Part shown: positions 6,749 through 16,532 of the stretch, piece after piece
How positions within the stretch are numbered: the stretch's first letter is position 1
Layout of the letters: the number at the start of each line of letters is the position of its first letter
Assembly: GCA_025153445.1 (NCBI GenBank)
Contig: JANZNS010000003.1
Span: 186,001-250,000 of the forward strand
Source: Marinobacter sp. BGYM27
GTDB lineage: Bacteria > Pseudomonadota > Gammaproteobacteria > Pseudomonadales > Oleiphilaceae
Direction: 5' to 3'
Length of the DNA stretch: 64,000 nt
Notes under the pieces: generated by a model
The model's input: the letters and a program-made list of their open reading frames with translations, nothing else
Told to the model about the DNA's origin: nothing
The model's database searches: none
Program-made: the position numbers and the translations under genes

Positions 6749-7366
6749 GTGCCCGATATTATTTACATCCTCGAAATGGTTGGTATTGTCGCCTTTGCCG
6801 TCTCCGGCATGATTGCCGCCCGCAATACCAACATGGATCCGGTTGGGATCTTCACCATCGCCTTCGTTACCGCTCTTGGCGGCGGCACCCTGCGCGATCT
6901 GATCATGGACAATCATCCGCTGTACTGGATCAAGCATCAGGAGCAGCCGATCCTGATTCTGGCGATGGCCATTATTTTCAGTTTTTGCCGACCGCTCAGA
7001 CGCCTCCGTGAATCCAACATCGTGTTGCCCGACGCAGTGGGGCTGGGCGTTTTTTCGATCCTCGGCGCCCAGTTGGCGCTTGATCTCGGTCATTCCTGGT
7101 TCATTGCCTCGCTGCTGGGTGTCATGACCGGCACTTTCGGTGGCGCACTGCGGGATACCCTGTGCAACGAGGTGCCGTTTATATTCCGCAAGGACCAGAT
7201 ATACGCATCGATTTCGTTTGCCGGTTGCTGGCTCTATTTCGTCTGCCAATGGGCGCTGCACAGCGATACGCTGGCGCTGGTAATTGGCCTGTCGTTTATC
7301 GTCATTGTCCGTTTACTGGCCGTACGATTTGATATTCGCCTGCAGAGGGATGCGCAGGCGCACTAA
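6749..7366 (+). CDS. TRIC/UPF0126-family cation channel protein (YicG-like)
   Basis: A 205-residue protein with seven hydrophobic segments in the repeated arrangement of the UPF0126/TRIC family. Each half contains the signature glycine-rich helix: TALGGGTLRDL near residue 44 and GTFGGALRDTL near 130. Prokaryotic TRIC channels are homotrimeric and conduct monovalent cations. The start is GTG at 6749, just upstream of the first membrane helix. No neighbouring gene suggests a specific role. Confidence 0.87.
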   Translation: MPDIIYILEMVGIVAFAVSGMIAARNTNMDPVGIFTIAFVTALGGGTLRDLIMDNHPLYWIKHQEQPILILAMAIIFSFCRPLRRLRESNIVLPDAVGLGVFSILGAQLALDLGHSWFIASLLGVMTGTFGGALRDTLCNEVPFIFRKDQIYASISFAGCWLYFVCQWALHSDTLALVIGLSFIVIVRLLAVRFDIRLQRDAQAH

Positions 7367-7484
7367 GGGAAACGCCCGGCAATGGAACGCCAGTCAGGAT
7401 AGAATCCGGACGGTCGATTGGCCTAATCCGGTACGAAAGCTAAAGTTTCTTCCACAACGCATTCACATTGCTCAAGGCTGACCC

Positions 7485-8780
7485 ATGTTCGAAAAACTGT
7501 TCAAGCTGCAGGCACACGGCACCAATGTGCGCCGAGAAGTCATTGCCGGTTTTACCACTTTCCTGACCATGGCCTACATTATTGTGGTCAACCCCAGCAT
7601 CCTGTCGGCTACCGGCATGGACTATGGTGCTGTGTTTGTCGCGACGTGTCTGGCGGCCACTATCGGCACCATGATCATGGGGTTGTGGGCCAATTACCCG
7701 ATCGCACTGGCGCCGGGCATGGGGCTGAACGCCTTCTTCTCGTTCACCGTGGTCGGCAGTATGGGCTACAGTTGGCAGGTGGCGCTGGGCGCTGTGTTCC
7801 TGTCGGGTCTGATCTTCTTCCTGCTGAGCATTTTCCGCATCCGTGAATGGATTATCGACAGCATCCCCCTGTCATTGCGGTTCGGTATCTCGGCGGGTAT
7901 CGGCTTCTTTCTGGCGCTGATTGCCTTCAAGAACGCCGGCGTGGTTGTCGACAACCCGGCCACGCTGGTCGGTCTGGGCGATCTCAAAACACCGGAAAGC
8001 CTGTTGTTTCTGGGCGGTTTCATCCTGATCTGTGCGCTGTCTTATCGTCGCGTTACCGGCGCGGTGATGATTGGCATTATTGCCGTTACCGTCATCGCCA
8101 TGATGATGGGGCTGGTTGAATACAAAGGCTTCTTTTCGGCGCCGCCAAGCCTGGCTCCCACATTTATGCAGCTGGATATCGCCGGCGCGCTGAATGTGGG
8201 CCTGCTCAGTATCGTGTTTGCATTTCTGTTTGTGGATCTGTTTGATACGTCCGGCACGCTTATCGGCGCTGCTCAACGCGGCGGTCTGCTGGATAAAGAC
8301 GGCAAACTGCCCCGGCTGGGCAGGGCTCTGATGTCGGATTCGGTCGCGACCATGTCCGGCGCGGCACTCGGTACCTCCACCACCACCAGCTATATCGAAT
8401 CAACTGCCGGTATTTCTGCCGGTGGCCGGACCGGTTTGACGTCCGTCGTTGTGGCCCTGCTGTTTCTGGCCTGCTTGCTGCTATCCCCTATCGCCAGCAT
8501 TATTCCGGCCTATGCAACGGCTCCGGCGCTGCTTTACGTGGCGGTACTGATGACCAGCGGCCTGAAACTGATTGACTGGGACGACATCACCGATGCTGCC
8601 CCTGCGGTCGTGACAGCGCTGATGATGCCGCTGACTTTCTCCATCGCCAACGGCATCGCGCTGGGCTTTATCACCTATGCCGTGCTCAAGGCGCTCAGCG
8701 GACGCTGGTCTCACCTGAACGCCAGCATTGTAATTATCGCGGTCATCTTCATTCTGAAATTCATTTTCCTGGGCGAATAA
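7485..8780 (+). CDS. NCS2-family purine permease, AzgA-type
   Basis: A 431-residue polytopic permease of the AzgA branch of nucleobase transporters. Characteristic segments include [16 protein letters not shown] near the N-terminus, [14 protein letters not shown] near 75, [17 protein letters not shown] near 250 and [25 protein letters not shown] near 300. These proteins import adenine, guanine or hypoxanthine with protons. The next gene downstream is adenine phosphoribosyltransferase, 67 bases away, so the pair likely takes up and salvages adenine. Confidence 0.9.
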   Translation: MFEKLFKLQAHGTNVRREVIAGFTTFLTMAYIIVVNPSILSATGMDYGAVFVATCLAATIGTMIMGLWANYPIALAPGMGLNAFFSFTVVGSMGYSWQVALGAVFLSGLIFFLLSIFRIREWIIDSIPLSLRFGISAGIGFFLALIAFKNAGVVVDNPATLVGLGDLKTPESLLFLGGFILICALSYRRVTGAVMIGIIAVTVIAMMMGLVEYKGFFSAPPSLAPTFMQLDIAGALNVGLLSIVFAFLFVDLFDTSGTLIGAAQRGGLLDKDGKLPRLGRALMSDSVATMSGAALGTSTTTSYIESTAGISAGGRTGLTSVVVALLFLACLLLSPIASIIPAYATAPALLYVAVLMTSGLKLIDWDDITDAAPAVVTALMMPLTFSIANGIALGFITYAVLKALSGRWSHLNASIVIIAVIFILKFIFLGE

Positions 8781-8847
8781 CAGCAACCGGTCACCACGGT
8801 ATCACCGTCGTGACCGCCTCTTCCCCGTGATTCAAGCAGGCAAGACC

Positions 8848-9390
8848 ATGGATTACTTCTCCGAAAGCATCAAAAAAGCCATTCGTACCGTGCCGGACTG
8901 GCCCAAGCCCGGCGTGCAGTTCCGTGATATCACCACGGTATTGCAGGATCGCACCGCGTTCCGGAAACTGATTGATGCCTTTGTGCACCGCTACCACGGC
9001 CACGAAATTGACGCCGTCGCGGCGGTTGACGCCCGGGGCTTCATCATTGGCTCGGCGCTGGCTTACGAGCTGAACGCCAGCCTCGTGCTGGTACGCAAGA
9101 AGGGCAAATTGCCCTTTGATACGCTGGTTGAAGACTACGAACTGGAATACGGCACAGCCTCGGTCGAGCTGCATAAAGACGCTTTCAAGCCGGGTGACCG
9201 GGTTGTGCTGATCGATGATCTGATTGCCACTGGCGGCACCATGCTGGCGGCGACCCGGTTGATTCGTCGTATTGGTGCGGACATTATTGAAGTCGCGGCG
9301 ATGATCGATCTGCCCGATCTGGGCGGCTCCGAAAAACTCAAAGCCGAGGGGCTGGAAGTCTATACTGTATGTTCGTTTGACGGCGATTAG
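8848..9390 (+). CDS. apt: adenine phosphoribosyltransferase
   Basis: A 180-residue type I phosphoribosyltransferase that makes AMP from adenine and PRPP. The PRPP-binding loop [17 protein letters not shown] lies at about residues 118-134. The family segment [16 protein letters not shown] is near the N-terminus, and [15 protein letters not shown] forms the base-binding hood region. I use ATG 8848, which gives the standard family length; the frame is open to 8827. It follows the purine permease closely on the same strand. Confidence 0.93.
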   Translation: MDYFSESIKKAIRTVPDWPKPGVQFRDITTVLQDRTAFRKLIDAFVHRYHGHEIDAVAAVDARGFIIGSALAYELNASLVLVRKKGKLPFDTLVEDYELEYGTASVELHKDAFKPGDRVVLIDDLIATGGTMLAATRLIRRIGADIIEVAAMIDLPDLGGSEKLKAEGLEVYTVCSFDGD

Positions 9391-9446
9391 ACACGTGCCA
9401 TCGCGCGTCCAGCCGTTTCTCACACATCCATTAAGGCAGGTGTAGC

Positions 9447-10112
9447 ATGCTCCTCTACCATCATTGCTGGCACACCGGAAACGCGATTGATCTCCCGCTC
9501 GGCAAGATTGTATGTGTCGGGCGCAACTATGCAGCTCACGCCCGCGAGCTCAACAACCCGATTCCTGATGAGCCGCTGCTCTTCATTAAGCCGGCAACGG
9601 CGGCAGTGGCTTTCGAAGCACCGATCAAACTTCCTGAAAAGCTGGGTTCGGTGCATTTCGAAACCGAACTGGCGATACTGATCGATAAACCCCTTACCCA
9701 TGCAACCGAAGCGAAGGTTCGCGAGGCCATCGCGGGCTACGGGCTGGCGCTGGACCTCACCCTGAGAGACGTCCAGAGCAAGCTCAAAGAAAAAGGCCAG
9801 CCATGGGAGCGGGCCAAGGGGTTTGATGGTTCCTGCCCGCTGACGCCCTTTGTGCCGGCGGAGAACTTTGATGACCACGACGACATCACCTTCTCTCTCG
9901 ATATCGACGATGAACGCCAGCAGACAGGCACGACCCACGACATGCTGTTTCCGATGATAAGGCTGATCGCCCACATGAGCGAAAGCTTCACGCTGCTCCC
10001 CGGCGATGTCATTCTCACCGGCACACCCGAAGGTGTGGGCCCACTGGCATCCGGGCAGACGTTATTGCTGAAACTTGCCGATGAGCTTACTGTCGAAACC
10101 ACGGTAGTCTGA
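9447..10112 (+). CDS. fumarylacetoacetate hydrolase family protein (YcgM-like)
   Basis: A 221-residue FAH-fold enzyme. The start of the domain (KIVCVGRNYAAHARELNN) and the metal ligand cluster (HFETELAILIDK, with E71 and E73, and D102 in ALDLTLRD) are present. The closing motif GDVILTGTPEGVGPL is near the C-terminus. Relatives hydrolyse acylpyruvates or decarboxylate oxaloacetate using Mg2+. The exact substrate is not given by the sequence. It starts 57 bases after apt, but its function does not obviously match purine salvage. Confidence 0.87.
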   Translation: MLLYHHCWHTGNAIDLPLGKIVCVGRNYAAHARELNNPIPDEPLLFIKPATAAVAFEAPIKLPEKLGSVHFETELAILIDKPLTHATEAKVREAIAGYGLALDLTLRDVQSKLKEKGQPWERAKGFDGSCPLTPFVPAENFDDHDDITFSLDIDDERQQTGTTHDMLFPMIRLIAHMSESFTLLPGDVILTGTPEGVGPLASGQTLLLKLADELTVETTVV

Positions 10113-10272
10113 ATACCCGGCCTGGTCTGGGCCGGCGGTATATTCTGAATACAAAGCAATCAAAGCCCTTTTAGTCAGACCGGCTTTGTGGGCATAGTTG
10201 GCTTTCAGCGCCGCACATTAAAACCCGGCGCACCTTTTCAGAACCAACGAGTTCAGAACCAACGAGCGCTTC

Positions 10273-11607
10273 ATGGCTAAAAAACCAGTGACATCCCGCA
10301 GCGGCCGCTTTTTCAAGCTGGCCGGCATGACCGCATCCGTGGCCGGGCAATACGCCGGCCAGCGGGCCAGACGCCTGGTCGGGCGCCCCCAGGATGAAGC
10401 CGCAAAAAGCGAGAACTACACGCGCATGGCCGGCCAGATTGCCGACACCCTCGGGGAACTGAAAGGCGCGGTGATGAAGGTCGGTCAGATCGCATCACAA
10501 ACCCAGGATTTTCTGCCCAAAGAGTTTTCTGATGCGCTTCAGAAACTTCAGAAAGAAGCGCCTCCAATGCCATTTGAGGTGATCGTCGGGCAAATTGAAG
10601 AGGAACTCGGCAAGCCCCTGGGTGAGAGTTTCGAATACCTTCAGGAACAACCCTACGCTGCGGCGTCTATCGGTCAGGTCCACCGGGCACGGCTTCATAC
10701 TGGCCAGGATGTGATCGTCAAAGTCCAGTACCCCGGCGTGGACAAGTCCTGCGATTCCGACCTGCGCCAATTACGCACAGCGCTGAGGCTCGGCGGATTG
10801 CTGAAGATGCCGAAAGAAAGCGTCGACCAACTGTTCGGCGAGATCCGTGAGCGCCTCCATGAGGAGCTGGACTACGAAAACGAAGCCCGTAACATCGTTC
10901 TGTTCCGGGACTTTCACGCCGACGACCCCTACGTTGTTATCCCCGACGTGATCGCCAGCCACTCGACCCGGCGGGTGCTGACCATGGAACTGGTCGAAGG
11001 TGACCACATCAGCGAAGTGACTGCCGAGGCGTATGATCAGGCCACCGTCAATGCGATCGGCCACCGGATTTTCACCACCATGGCGGATCAATTGTTCCGC
11101 TTCCAGTGCATCCACGGGGACCCTCATGCCGGCAACTTTGCATTTCGCCCGGACGGTTCTCTGGTCATGTACGACTTCGGCTGCGTCAAAAAGCTGAAGC
11201 CCGGGATCGTCGATGCCTACCGTAAAGCGCTTATGGCGGCACTGGATGAAGACTACGAGGCACTCGACAAACACCTGATCGACCTCGGCGCGCGGGTCGA
11301 GTCAAAACCCGCTATCGAAGAGGCTTATTACGCCATGTGGCGGGACATTCTGATCACGCCCTTTGTGACCGATCAGCCTTATGATTTCATGGCATCCGAT
11401 ATCCACAAGGATGTGGCGGCCAAAACCCCCACGGTGTTCAAATATCTGGATTCCTTCAAACCACCGGTGGAAAGTATTTTCATCGACCGGATGATCGCCG
11501 GGCATTACTGGATGATGAAACGGCTCGGGGTTCAGGCTGCATTCCGTGATGAACTGGTGCAATACCTCGGCGAGTCGCATCGCACCAGCCAAAATCAAAG
11601 CGGATAG
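10273..11607 (+). CDS. ABC1/UbiB/COQ8 atypical kinase family protein
   Basis: A 444-residue member of the COQ8/UbiB atypical kinase family. It shows the N-terminal KxGQ extension (LKGAVMKVGQIASQ, about residues 55-70), the alanine-rich nucleotide loop AAASIGQVHRA near 134-144, the lysine strand DVIVKVQYPG, and the catalytic HGDPHAGNFAF and DFGCVKK motifs near 280-310. UbiB proper is about 540 residues with a C-terminal membrane hairpin. This protein is shorter and lacks one, so it is a paralogue rather than the canonical ubiquinone factor. It may support lipid or quinone metabolism, which is inference. It begins with ATG after an AACGAGCG leader; no operon partner. Confidence 0.87.
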   Translation: MAKKPVTSRSGRFFKLAGMTASVAGQYAGQRARRLVGRPQDEAAKSENYTRMAGQIADTLGELKGAVMKVGQIASQTQDFLPKEFSDALQKLQKEAPPMPFEVIVGQIEEELGKPLGESFEYLQEQPYAAASIGQVHRARLHTGQDVIVKVQYPGVDKSCDSDLRQLRTALRLGGLLKMPKESVDQLFGEIRERLHEELDYENEARNIVLFRDFHADDPYVVIPDVIASHSTRRVLTMELVEGDHISEVTAEAYDQATVNAIGHRIFTTMADQLFRFQCIHGDPHAGNFAFRPDGSLVMYDFGCVKKLKPGIVDAYRKALMAALDEDYEALDKHLIDLGARVESKPAIEEAYYAMWRDILITPFVTDQPYDFMASDIHKDVAAKTPTVFKYLDSFKPPVESIFIDRMIAGHYWMMKRLGVQAAFRDELVQYLGESHRTSQNQSG

Positions 11608-11770
11608 AAGGGCCAATAATTATTCTGCTGCCCTCATCATTTGCTATTCATTTGCAATCATTGCCCTTAAACCGTTTCATAGGGGGAACACTCGGCACAG
11701 AGACCTATTCTCTGTGACAGATGCCCGCTTACTGTTGCGGCACTCACAACAGCGCTGATGGAGATCTGCC

Positions 11771-12301
11771 ATGACAAACGCATCCCCCGGCACACCCGGG
11801 CAGCCCGAAAACCAGATGGACGAAGATGCCATCGCCTTTGCTCAAGGTATTTTTGAGCTGGCGCGTAATGGCGGGACCAAACTGCTGGACCCCCTGCTCA
11901 CCGCAGGTGTGCCCATCAATATGCGCACCAGTAAAGGTGACACGCTGCTGATGCTGGCCTGCTACAACGGCCATGAAGAAACCGCCAGAATGCTTCTCGA
12001 ACGGGGTGCCGATCCGGATATTGAAAACGACAACATGCAAACCCCACTGGCGGGTGTTGTGTACAAAGGCGAGATGGGAATTGTTGACCTGTTGCTGGAT
12101 CATGATGCGAAAGTGGATGGCCGCCCGGAAGGCGCCAAAACACCACTAATGTACGCTGCAATGTTCAACCGCCCCGAGATGATAAAAAAGCTGCTTGAAT
12201 GCGGGGCTGATATCAACGCTCAGGATGCCGACGGCAACACCGCTTTGTCGCTCGCTAAGGCGATGGGGTCCACTGAGGTGCTCGAACTGATTCAGCAATA
12301 G
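11771..12301 (+). CDS. ankyrin-repeat protein
   Basis: A 176-residue cytosolic protein built of four to five ankyrin repeats, starting with MRTSKGDTLLMLACYNGHEETARMLLERGADPD at about residues 57-90. It ends with ADINAQDADGNTALSLAKAMG. There is no signal peptide. Ankyrin repeats bind other proteins; the partner cannot be read from the sequence. In related bacteria such genes often sit beside catalase or stress genes, but no such neighbour is seen here. A GGAG site precedes the ATG. Confidence 0.88.
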   Translation: MTNASPGTPGQPENQMDEDAIAFAQGIFELARNGGTKLLDPLLTAGVPINMRTSKGDTLLMLACYNGHEETARMLLERGADPDIENDNMQTPLAGVVYKGEMGIVDLLLDHDAKVDGRPEGAKTPLMYAAMFNRPEMIKKLLECGADINAQDADGNTALSLAKAMGSTEVLELIQQ

Positions 12302-12462
12302 TGTCCGGGCGTTCATCGCTATTCATTTATTATCAAGAGTGAGAGTTGAGGTTCATTGTGATCCTCCTTTCACTCAGCCTGCCAAACCGTCCGATATTCT
12401 GGCGGCAGTTCACCCGGGAAGATTGATACAGCCTATTTTTCTGCCTCCGAATCCGGAGGTGA

Positions 12463-12488
12463 AACGTACTCGGTAACAGACGTCGTAC
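12463..12488 (+). promoter_or_regulatory. possible ECF-type promoter before the sigma/anti-sigma genes
   Basis: A GAAAC box followed by CGTC with about 15 bases between resembles the -35 and -10 elements used by extracytoplasmic-function sigma factors. It lies about 50 bases before the sigma gene. ECF genes commonly autoregulate, which makes the position sensible. The evidence is pattern only. Confidence 0.35.
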
Positions 12489-12537
12489 GCCAGAACGGAA
12501 CAGATCAAAAACAACGACCCGGAAGGTCATAAAGCGG

Positions 12538-13113
12538 ATGGGTGGGAAAAGCGTGGCAATGGAAACCGATACGTTTGATTACGAAGCCTGCATACGTGCC
12601 TGTGCTTCCAGAAATAAAAAGGCTTTGCGCGATTTGTACCTTGAGGAAGGCAATCGCCTCATGGGCGTTGTTTTCAATATTGTGAAAAACCGCTCCACCG
12701 CCGAAGATCTGATCCACGATCTGTTTCTGAAGATCTGGCAGAAGGCCCATACCTTCGATCCATCCAGGGGCAATGGGCGAAGCTGGATCTACTCTATCGC
12801 CCGACATCTCGCGCTTGATTCGATCCGGTTCTCGAAACGCCAGGTGACACAGGATTTTCCTATCGACGATATCCCTGACACCCGCGATAGTGGCTGGTAC
12901 GAGAGAGTCAACTCAACACACTGGGGCATGGGAAATCACCGGATACAGGACTGCATCATGGCACTGGAGCCCGAGCGTCGATCCTGTATTTACCACGCCT
13001 ATGTCAACGGCTACTCACAGAGCGAAATCAGTGATCTGCTAGGTGCTCCGCTGGGCAGTGTGAAGTCATGGATCAAGCGTAGTCTGCTGGCTTTACGGGA
13101 GTGCCTCGGATGA
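12538..13113 (+). CDS. ECF-family RNA polymerase sigma factor
   Basis: A 191-residue sigma factor with region 2 (HDLFLKIWQKAHTFDPSRGNG, about 60-80, then WIYSIARHLALD for the -10 contact) and region 4 (YSQSEISDLLGAPLGSVKSWIKR helix-turn-helix, about 155-178). A second in-frame ATG at 12559 could also start it. The downstream gene encodes a RskA-like membrane anti-sigma factor and overlaps by four bases (ATGA), so the two are translationally coupled. This layout matches SigK/RskA-type signalling, in which release of the sigma factor follows proteolysis of the anti-sigma factor. Confidence 0.9.
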   Translation: MGGKSVAMETDTFDYEACIRACASRNKKALRDLYLEEGNRLMGVVFNIVKNRSTAEDLIHDLFLKIWQKAHTFDPSRGNGRSWIYSIARHLALDSIRFSKRQVTQDFPIDDIPDTRDSGWYERVNSTHWGMGNHRIQDCIMALEPERRSCIYHAYVNGYSQSEISDLLGAPLGSVKSWIKRSLLALRECLG

Positions 13114-13829
13114 CTGACAGAATCGATGATGTGCCGCCGTTTGAGCTGGCCGGCGAGTATGTGCTGGGCACGCTGGCTGAAGCTGAACGCAGAGCGGTTA
13201 TTGAGCGTCTGGAATCCGACCCGGAACTGGCGGAACTGGTCGCCTATTGGGAAAACAGACTGGTGCCTTTATGCGACACCGTCGATCCTCTGCCGCTGCC
13301 GGATACAGTATGGAACCGCATAGATGACAGCGTGACCTCCGAACAGACGTCAGCTCGCCCTGCAACCGAAGCCAAACCGCAGCGCCAACAGGCAAGCTGG
13401 TGGCACAATCTGGCCTTGTGGCGCGGCCTGACGGCTGCGGGCTTTGCAATGGCGCTGATGTTCGGCGTCGCACTTGTCATCCAGCAGCCGCAAACAAGCT
13501 ACATGGTGGTGCTGGCAACGCCTGACGGCCACGCGCCCGGATGGGTTGTAAAGGCCAGCAATCGCCGCTCACTGAAGCTCCAGGCGTTGGGCAGCTTTGA
13601 AGTGCCCGAAGGCAAGGCTCTGGAATTCTGGACCAAGGCGGATGACTGGAAGGGGCCTGTGTCGCTCGGGCTCGTAAAACCCGGACAGACGCTGGAGATC
13701 AATCTGGATCAGTTGCCGCCGCTTGAAGACAACCAGCTGTTCGAAATTACACTGGAAGATGAAGCCGGCTCCCCCATCGGTCGCCCAACCGGGCCCATCG
13801 AATATATCGGGCGCGCCGTGCCCTTCTGA
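13110..13829 (+). CDS. RskA-type anti-sigma factor
   Basis: A 239-residue protein. The cytoplasmic N-terminal segment (FELAGEYVLGTLAEAERRAV ... LVAYWENRLVPL) binds the sigma factor. One membrane helix follows at about 112-130 (GLTAAGFAMALMFGVALVI). The periplasmic RskA domain carries LATPDGHAPGWVV and a C-terminal LFEITLEDEAGSPIGRPTGPI, typical of the family. The ATG at 13110 overlaps the sigma stop codon. No zinc-binding HxxxCxxC anti-sigma motif is present, which fits the RskA class. A strong terminator follows. Confidence 0.9.
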   Translation: MTDRIDDVPPFELAGEYVLGTLAEAERRAVIERLESDPELAELVAYWENRLVPLCDTVDPLPLPDTVWNRIDDSVTSEQTSARPATEAKPQRQQASWWHNLALWRGLTAAGFAMALMFGVALVIQQPQTSYMVVLATPDGHAPGWVVKASNRRSLKLQALGSFEVPEGKALEFWTKADDWKGPVSLGLVKPGQTLEINLDQLPPLEDNQLFEITLEDEAGSPIGRPTGPIEYIGRAVPF

Positions 13830-13845
13830 CCGACAACACGCTGAA

Positions 13846-13880
13846 CGAAGAACGCCCGGACATCTGCCGGGCGTTCTTCG
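13846..13880. terminator. bidirectional terminator between anti-sigma and lipoprotein genes
   Basis: A perfect 14-bp stem (CGAAGAACGCCCGG with CCGGGCGTTCTTCG) and a seven-base loop lie between two convergent genes. The symmetric stem with terminal GTTTC or short T-run suits termination from both sides. Confidence 0.8.
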
Positions 13881-13894
13881 TTTCGGTGAGGGTT

Positions 13895-15925
13895 TTATTC
13901 AGGCATCAGCACGATGGACTCAGGAGCCGTCGCCGCTACGCTATCACTAGGCGCAACGTTGCCAATCATGGCCGCATCGGTGAGGAAGTTTTTCCACACC
14001 TGGATCTGACCATTGATCTTCTCGGCCACGTACAGGTCCTGGCCATCAAACGCGATATCGACCGGATTACCCAGCCCTGTCAGGTCGGAGCCGTCACCAG
14101 GGTTGGCAATTCGCTTGCCAACATTGGTCACGCCATTGGCCGTCGATGCCGCGGGAATAGTCTCAAGCGCCCCGTCGTTATCCACACCACCTGCGCCAAC
14201 ATCCGCCAGAATCAACGTATCAGACGACTGGTCGTAACGGATGCCGTGAAGGTTCGTAGGCGCCGCGAAAGGCGTTCCTCCTGAAGCCGGCGTAATCGTG
14301 CGATCGATACCCCCTGCCCCCATGTCCTGGGAGAAATCATCATAGACTGCCACGGTGCCATTGGTCAGCGCCACGTACAGCGTATCGCCTGACGGGTCAT
14401 AGTCGGAATCCCAGGGCGCCACACCACCGGTGCTGACAGTAACAGGTGCCGCATTGCCGCTGGCACAGGCGCTGAACACCAGAACCTCCGCGCCACCATT
14501 TTCCGCCACTATCATCAGGCCAAGATCATCCGCCAACTCAATACCCTTGGGCGACATCAAGCGAGTAGCCGCACCAGTGATGATGCGATCACGGTTTGCG
14601 TCAAAATTATCACGTGCACCTAGCGCACCAATCACCGCGATACCGCTGTTGGCTGTGGTGCCGTCATCAAAGGTGATATAAGCGTTGCCGTCGCGATCAA
14701 GCGTGACGTTTTCAGCACTCGCGAGGTTTGAATCGAACGCCAGTGCAGGGGCCGAGGCCAGTGTGCGGGCGTTGGTGAACAGCTGGCCAGATGTGGCCGA
14801 GCCGGTTGCGGGATTGCTCGTAGTCAACACCTTGTACACAGTGGCCGGATCGACAATATCCGTAACGCCTGGAGCTGGGTCAGCTTCCGGCACAACAGCC
14901 AGTGACTCGGGCGCTGGCGTATCCAGGATCAGATCCGCCGCAACATCGCCGCCGCTCCGGCTGAAGATATTCTGGTAAACGAGTACAACGCCACCGCCAT
15001 TGGCTTTTTCGGCAACCCGAAGATCAGTGCCGTCCAACTGCAGGTCAACCGGATTGCCAAGGCGTGTGTTGGGGCCCTTGAAAGTGGTCGCTGCAGTAAC
15101 CTGGCCATCCGCGGAGCTGGCGTTGTCGATAACATAGAGTTTGCCGTCGTCAGCAGAACCGGCCGTGCCAACATCGCCAATGACCAGACGATCACCCTGG
15201 GCGTCATAATCAATACCGTGCAGGTTCACCGAGGCCTCGCCATCGCCATCAACCACCGTGAAGGTACGGTTTGCTCCACCGACACCACGGTTTGCGGCAA
15301 AGGCATCAAACACTGCTACGGATCCGTCAACCTGAGCGACGAAAAGGCGATCTGACGCATCATCGTAAACCAGATCCCAGGCATTGGCCGCGAGTGCCAC
15401 GGTCGCTACCGGCGCAACATCCCCAGAGGCTGAAGCCCCCATCAAAAGCAGGGTGCTGGCACCGTTGTTCGCGACCACAACCAGGCCTTCACTGGCGATG
15501 CTGGCGATACCTTTAGGACTGGCGAAGGTGGTGTTAGCTCCTGCAATTTCATAGCTGGCGTCGCCCGTCATACGTGCGACCGCATTACAGGCGGTCACCA
15601 GATTACCGGTGCTGCCAAGATCTCCGGCCTGTACAAGACCACCCGCTTTATTTACCAACAGTCCCTCGTTTGCGCCGGTGGTATAGGTATTCAGCAGACC
15701 AAGATCCTCATCCCGTACCCGCACATTGGTATCAGTCGAACTGTTGCTGGCTACAAAGACAGTCGCCGGGGTGAAGTCGGGCGCACCGCCCGTTACCGGG
15801 CCATCGTTGTCGTTATCATCGTCCGAACCACAGCCGGAAAGCCCCACAAGCAAGCCGGAAACCGACAGTGCGAGCAGTGTCTTCTTCGGCCATTTTCCCT
15901 GTTCTGAAAGGTGGTTAGGTTTCAT
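13895..15925 (-). CDS. large exported lipoprotein with duplicated beta-propeller-like domain
   Basis: A 676-residue protein. The N-terminus is a lipoprotein signal (TLLALSVSGLLVGLSGC, lipobox LSGC near residue 32) followed by an acidic Asp/Asn linker. The rest consists of two homologous halves, roughly residues 125-350 and 445-676. Both contain SPKGI, then xVAVxDxF, then NLHGIxYDxxxDxLxxxDVG, then LGNPVDxxxDGxDLxVAEKxNG, and both end in APES. The pattern resembles NHL/SMP-30-like blades forming a propeller. The function is not known. It converges with the ECF sigma operon, but that does not show it is a target. An 11-bp perfect hairpin lies in its leader. Confidence 0.75.
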   Translation of the reverse strand: MKPNHLSEQGKWPKKTLLALSVSGLLVGLSGCGSDDDNDNDGPVTGGAPDFTPATVFVASNSSTDTNVRVRDEDLGLLNTYTTGANEGLLVNKAGGLVQAGDLGSTGNLVTACNAVARMTGDASYEIAGANTTFASPKGIASIASEGLVVVANNGASTLLLMGASASGDVAPVATVALAANAWDLVYDDASDRLFVAQVDGSVAVFDAFAANRGVGGANRTFTVVDGDGEASVNLHGIDYDAQGDRLVIGDVGTAGSADDGKLYVIDNASSADGQVTAATTFKGPNTRLGNPVDLQLDGTDLRVAEKANGGGVVLVYQNIFSRSGGDVAADLILDTPAPESLAVVPEADPAPGVTDIVDPATVYKVLTTSNPATGSATSGQLFTNARTLASAPALAFDSNLASAENVTLDRDGNAYITFDDGTTANSGIAVIGALGARDNFDANRDRIITGAATRLMSPKGIELADDLGLMIVAENGGAEVLVFSACASGNAAPVTVSTGGVAPWDSDYDPSGDTLYVALTNGTVAVYDDFSQDMGAGGIDRTITPASGGTPFAAPTNLHGIRYDQSSDTLILADVGAGGVDNDGALETIPAASTANGVTNVGKRIANPGDGSDLTGLGNPVDIAFDGQDLYVAEKINGQIQVWKNFLTDAAMIGNVAPSDSVAATAPESIVLMPE

Positions 15926-15954
15926 AGCGTCATCCTCGAAATATTTTTATGGAT

Positions 15955-15982
15955 CCGAGCTGGCGATATCCCGCCAGCTCGG
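15955..15982. repeat. perfect leader hairpin before the duplicated lipoprotein gene
   Basis: CCGAGCTGGCG and CGCCAGCTCGG pair perfectly around a six-base loop, 30 bases upstream of the ATG at 15925. The position suits an operator or a 5'-UTR structure; the T-run needed for a terminator is poor. Confidence 0.55.
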
Positions 15983-16113
15983 GCTCTCGAGGGGACTACT
16001 CAGAAGTACTCAAATCGGAGGCAGTTATTTTAAATAAAGTGAAAACATCACATGGCAGAAAACAAGTTTTCGCGCCCACTCGGGTTTACCGGTGAGCACG
16101 CGGCGCTACCGTT

Positions 16114-16395
16114 TCAGCCTTTCAGCGTGAACTGTTTGATATCAGGCCGACCCGCCAGCAAGCCCTTGAGACCGGCGCCCAGTTCCTTCAGGTGCTCGCG
16201 ATGCTCGGCAAGGGCATCCTCATCTGTGTATTGCTCGTAGATCAGTACCGTGTCCGCATCATCAACAGACTGGTGCACGAGATAGCAATGGTTGCCCGCT
16301 TCCTTCTCTACTTCCACGGCGATTTTTATCATCGCGTCAGCTAACGCGTCACCATTACCTGGCGTTGCGGTCATCATTGCGGTAATCACGATCAT
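16114..16395 (-). CDS. antibiotic biosynthesis monooxygenase (ABM)-domain protein
   Basis: A 93-residue ferredoxin-like ABM-fold protein. It begins IVITAMMTATPGNGDALADAM, with the family motif GNHCYLVHQSVDDADTVLIYEQYTDEDALAEHREHLKEL filling the middle. Relatives such as YgiN act on quinols or are small monooxygenases. The substrate is unknown. I chose ATG 16395 behind GGAGACC; the longer frame adds a non-conserved N-terminus. No operon partner. Confidence 0.85.
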   Translation of the reverse strand: MIVITAMMTATPGNGDALADAMIKIAVEVEKEAGNHCYLVHQSVDDADTVLIYEQYTDEDALAEHREHLKELGAGLKGLLAGRPDIKQFTLKG

Positions 16396-16532
16396 GGACG
16401 GTCTCCGGTTACTGGATTTAAGGGAACAACATCGTCGCACAGGCTATTAACACGCGCCAGGAAGACCTGATCGTCTCCTGCCCAACTACTGCGATCCCTT
16501 GCGCCGCAAGCCTTACAGACACATACCCTTAG

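Noticed and set aside
8791-9423. 210-codon minus-strand frame opposite apt
   Set aside because: It is antisense to an unmistakable phosphoribosyltransferase and looks like a GC-rich mirror frame.
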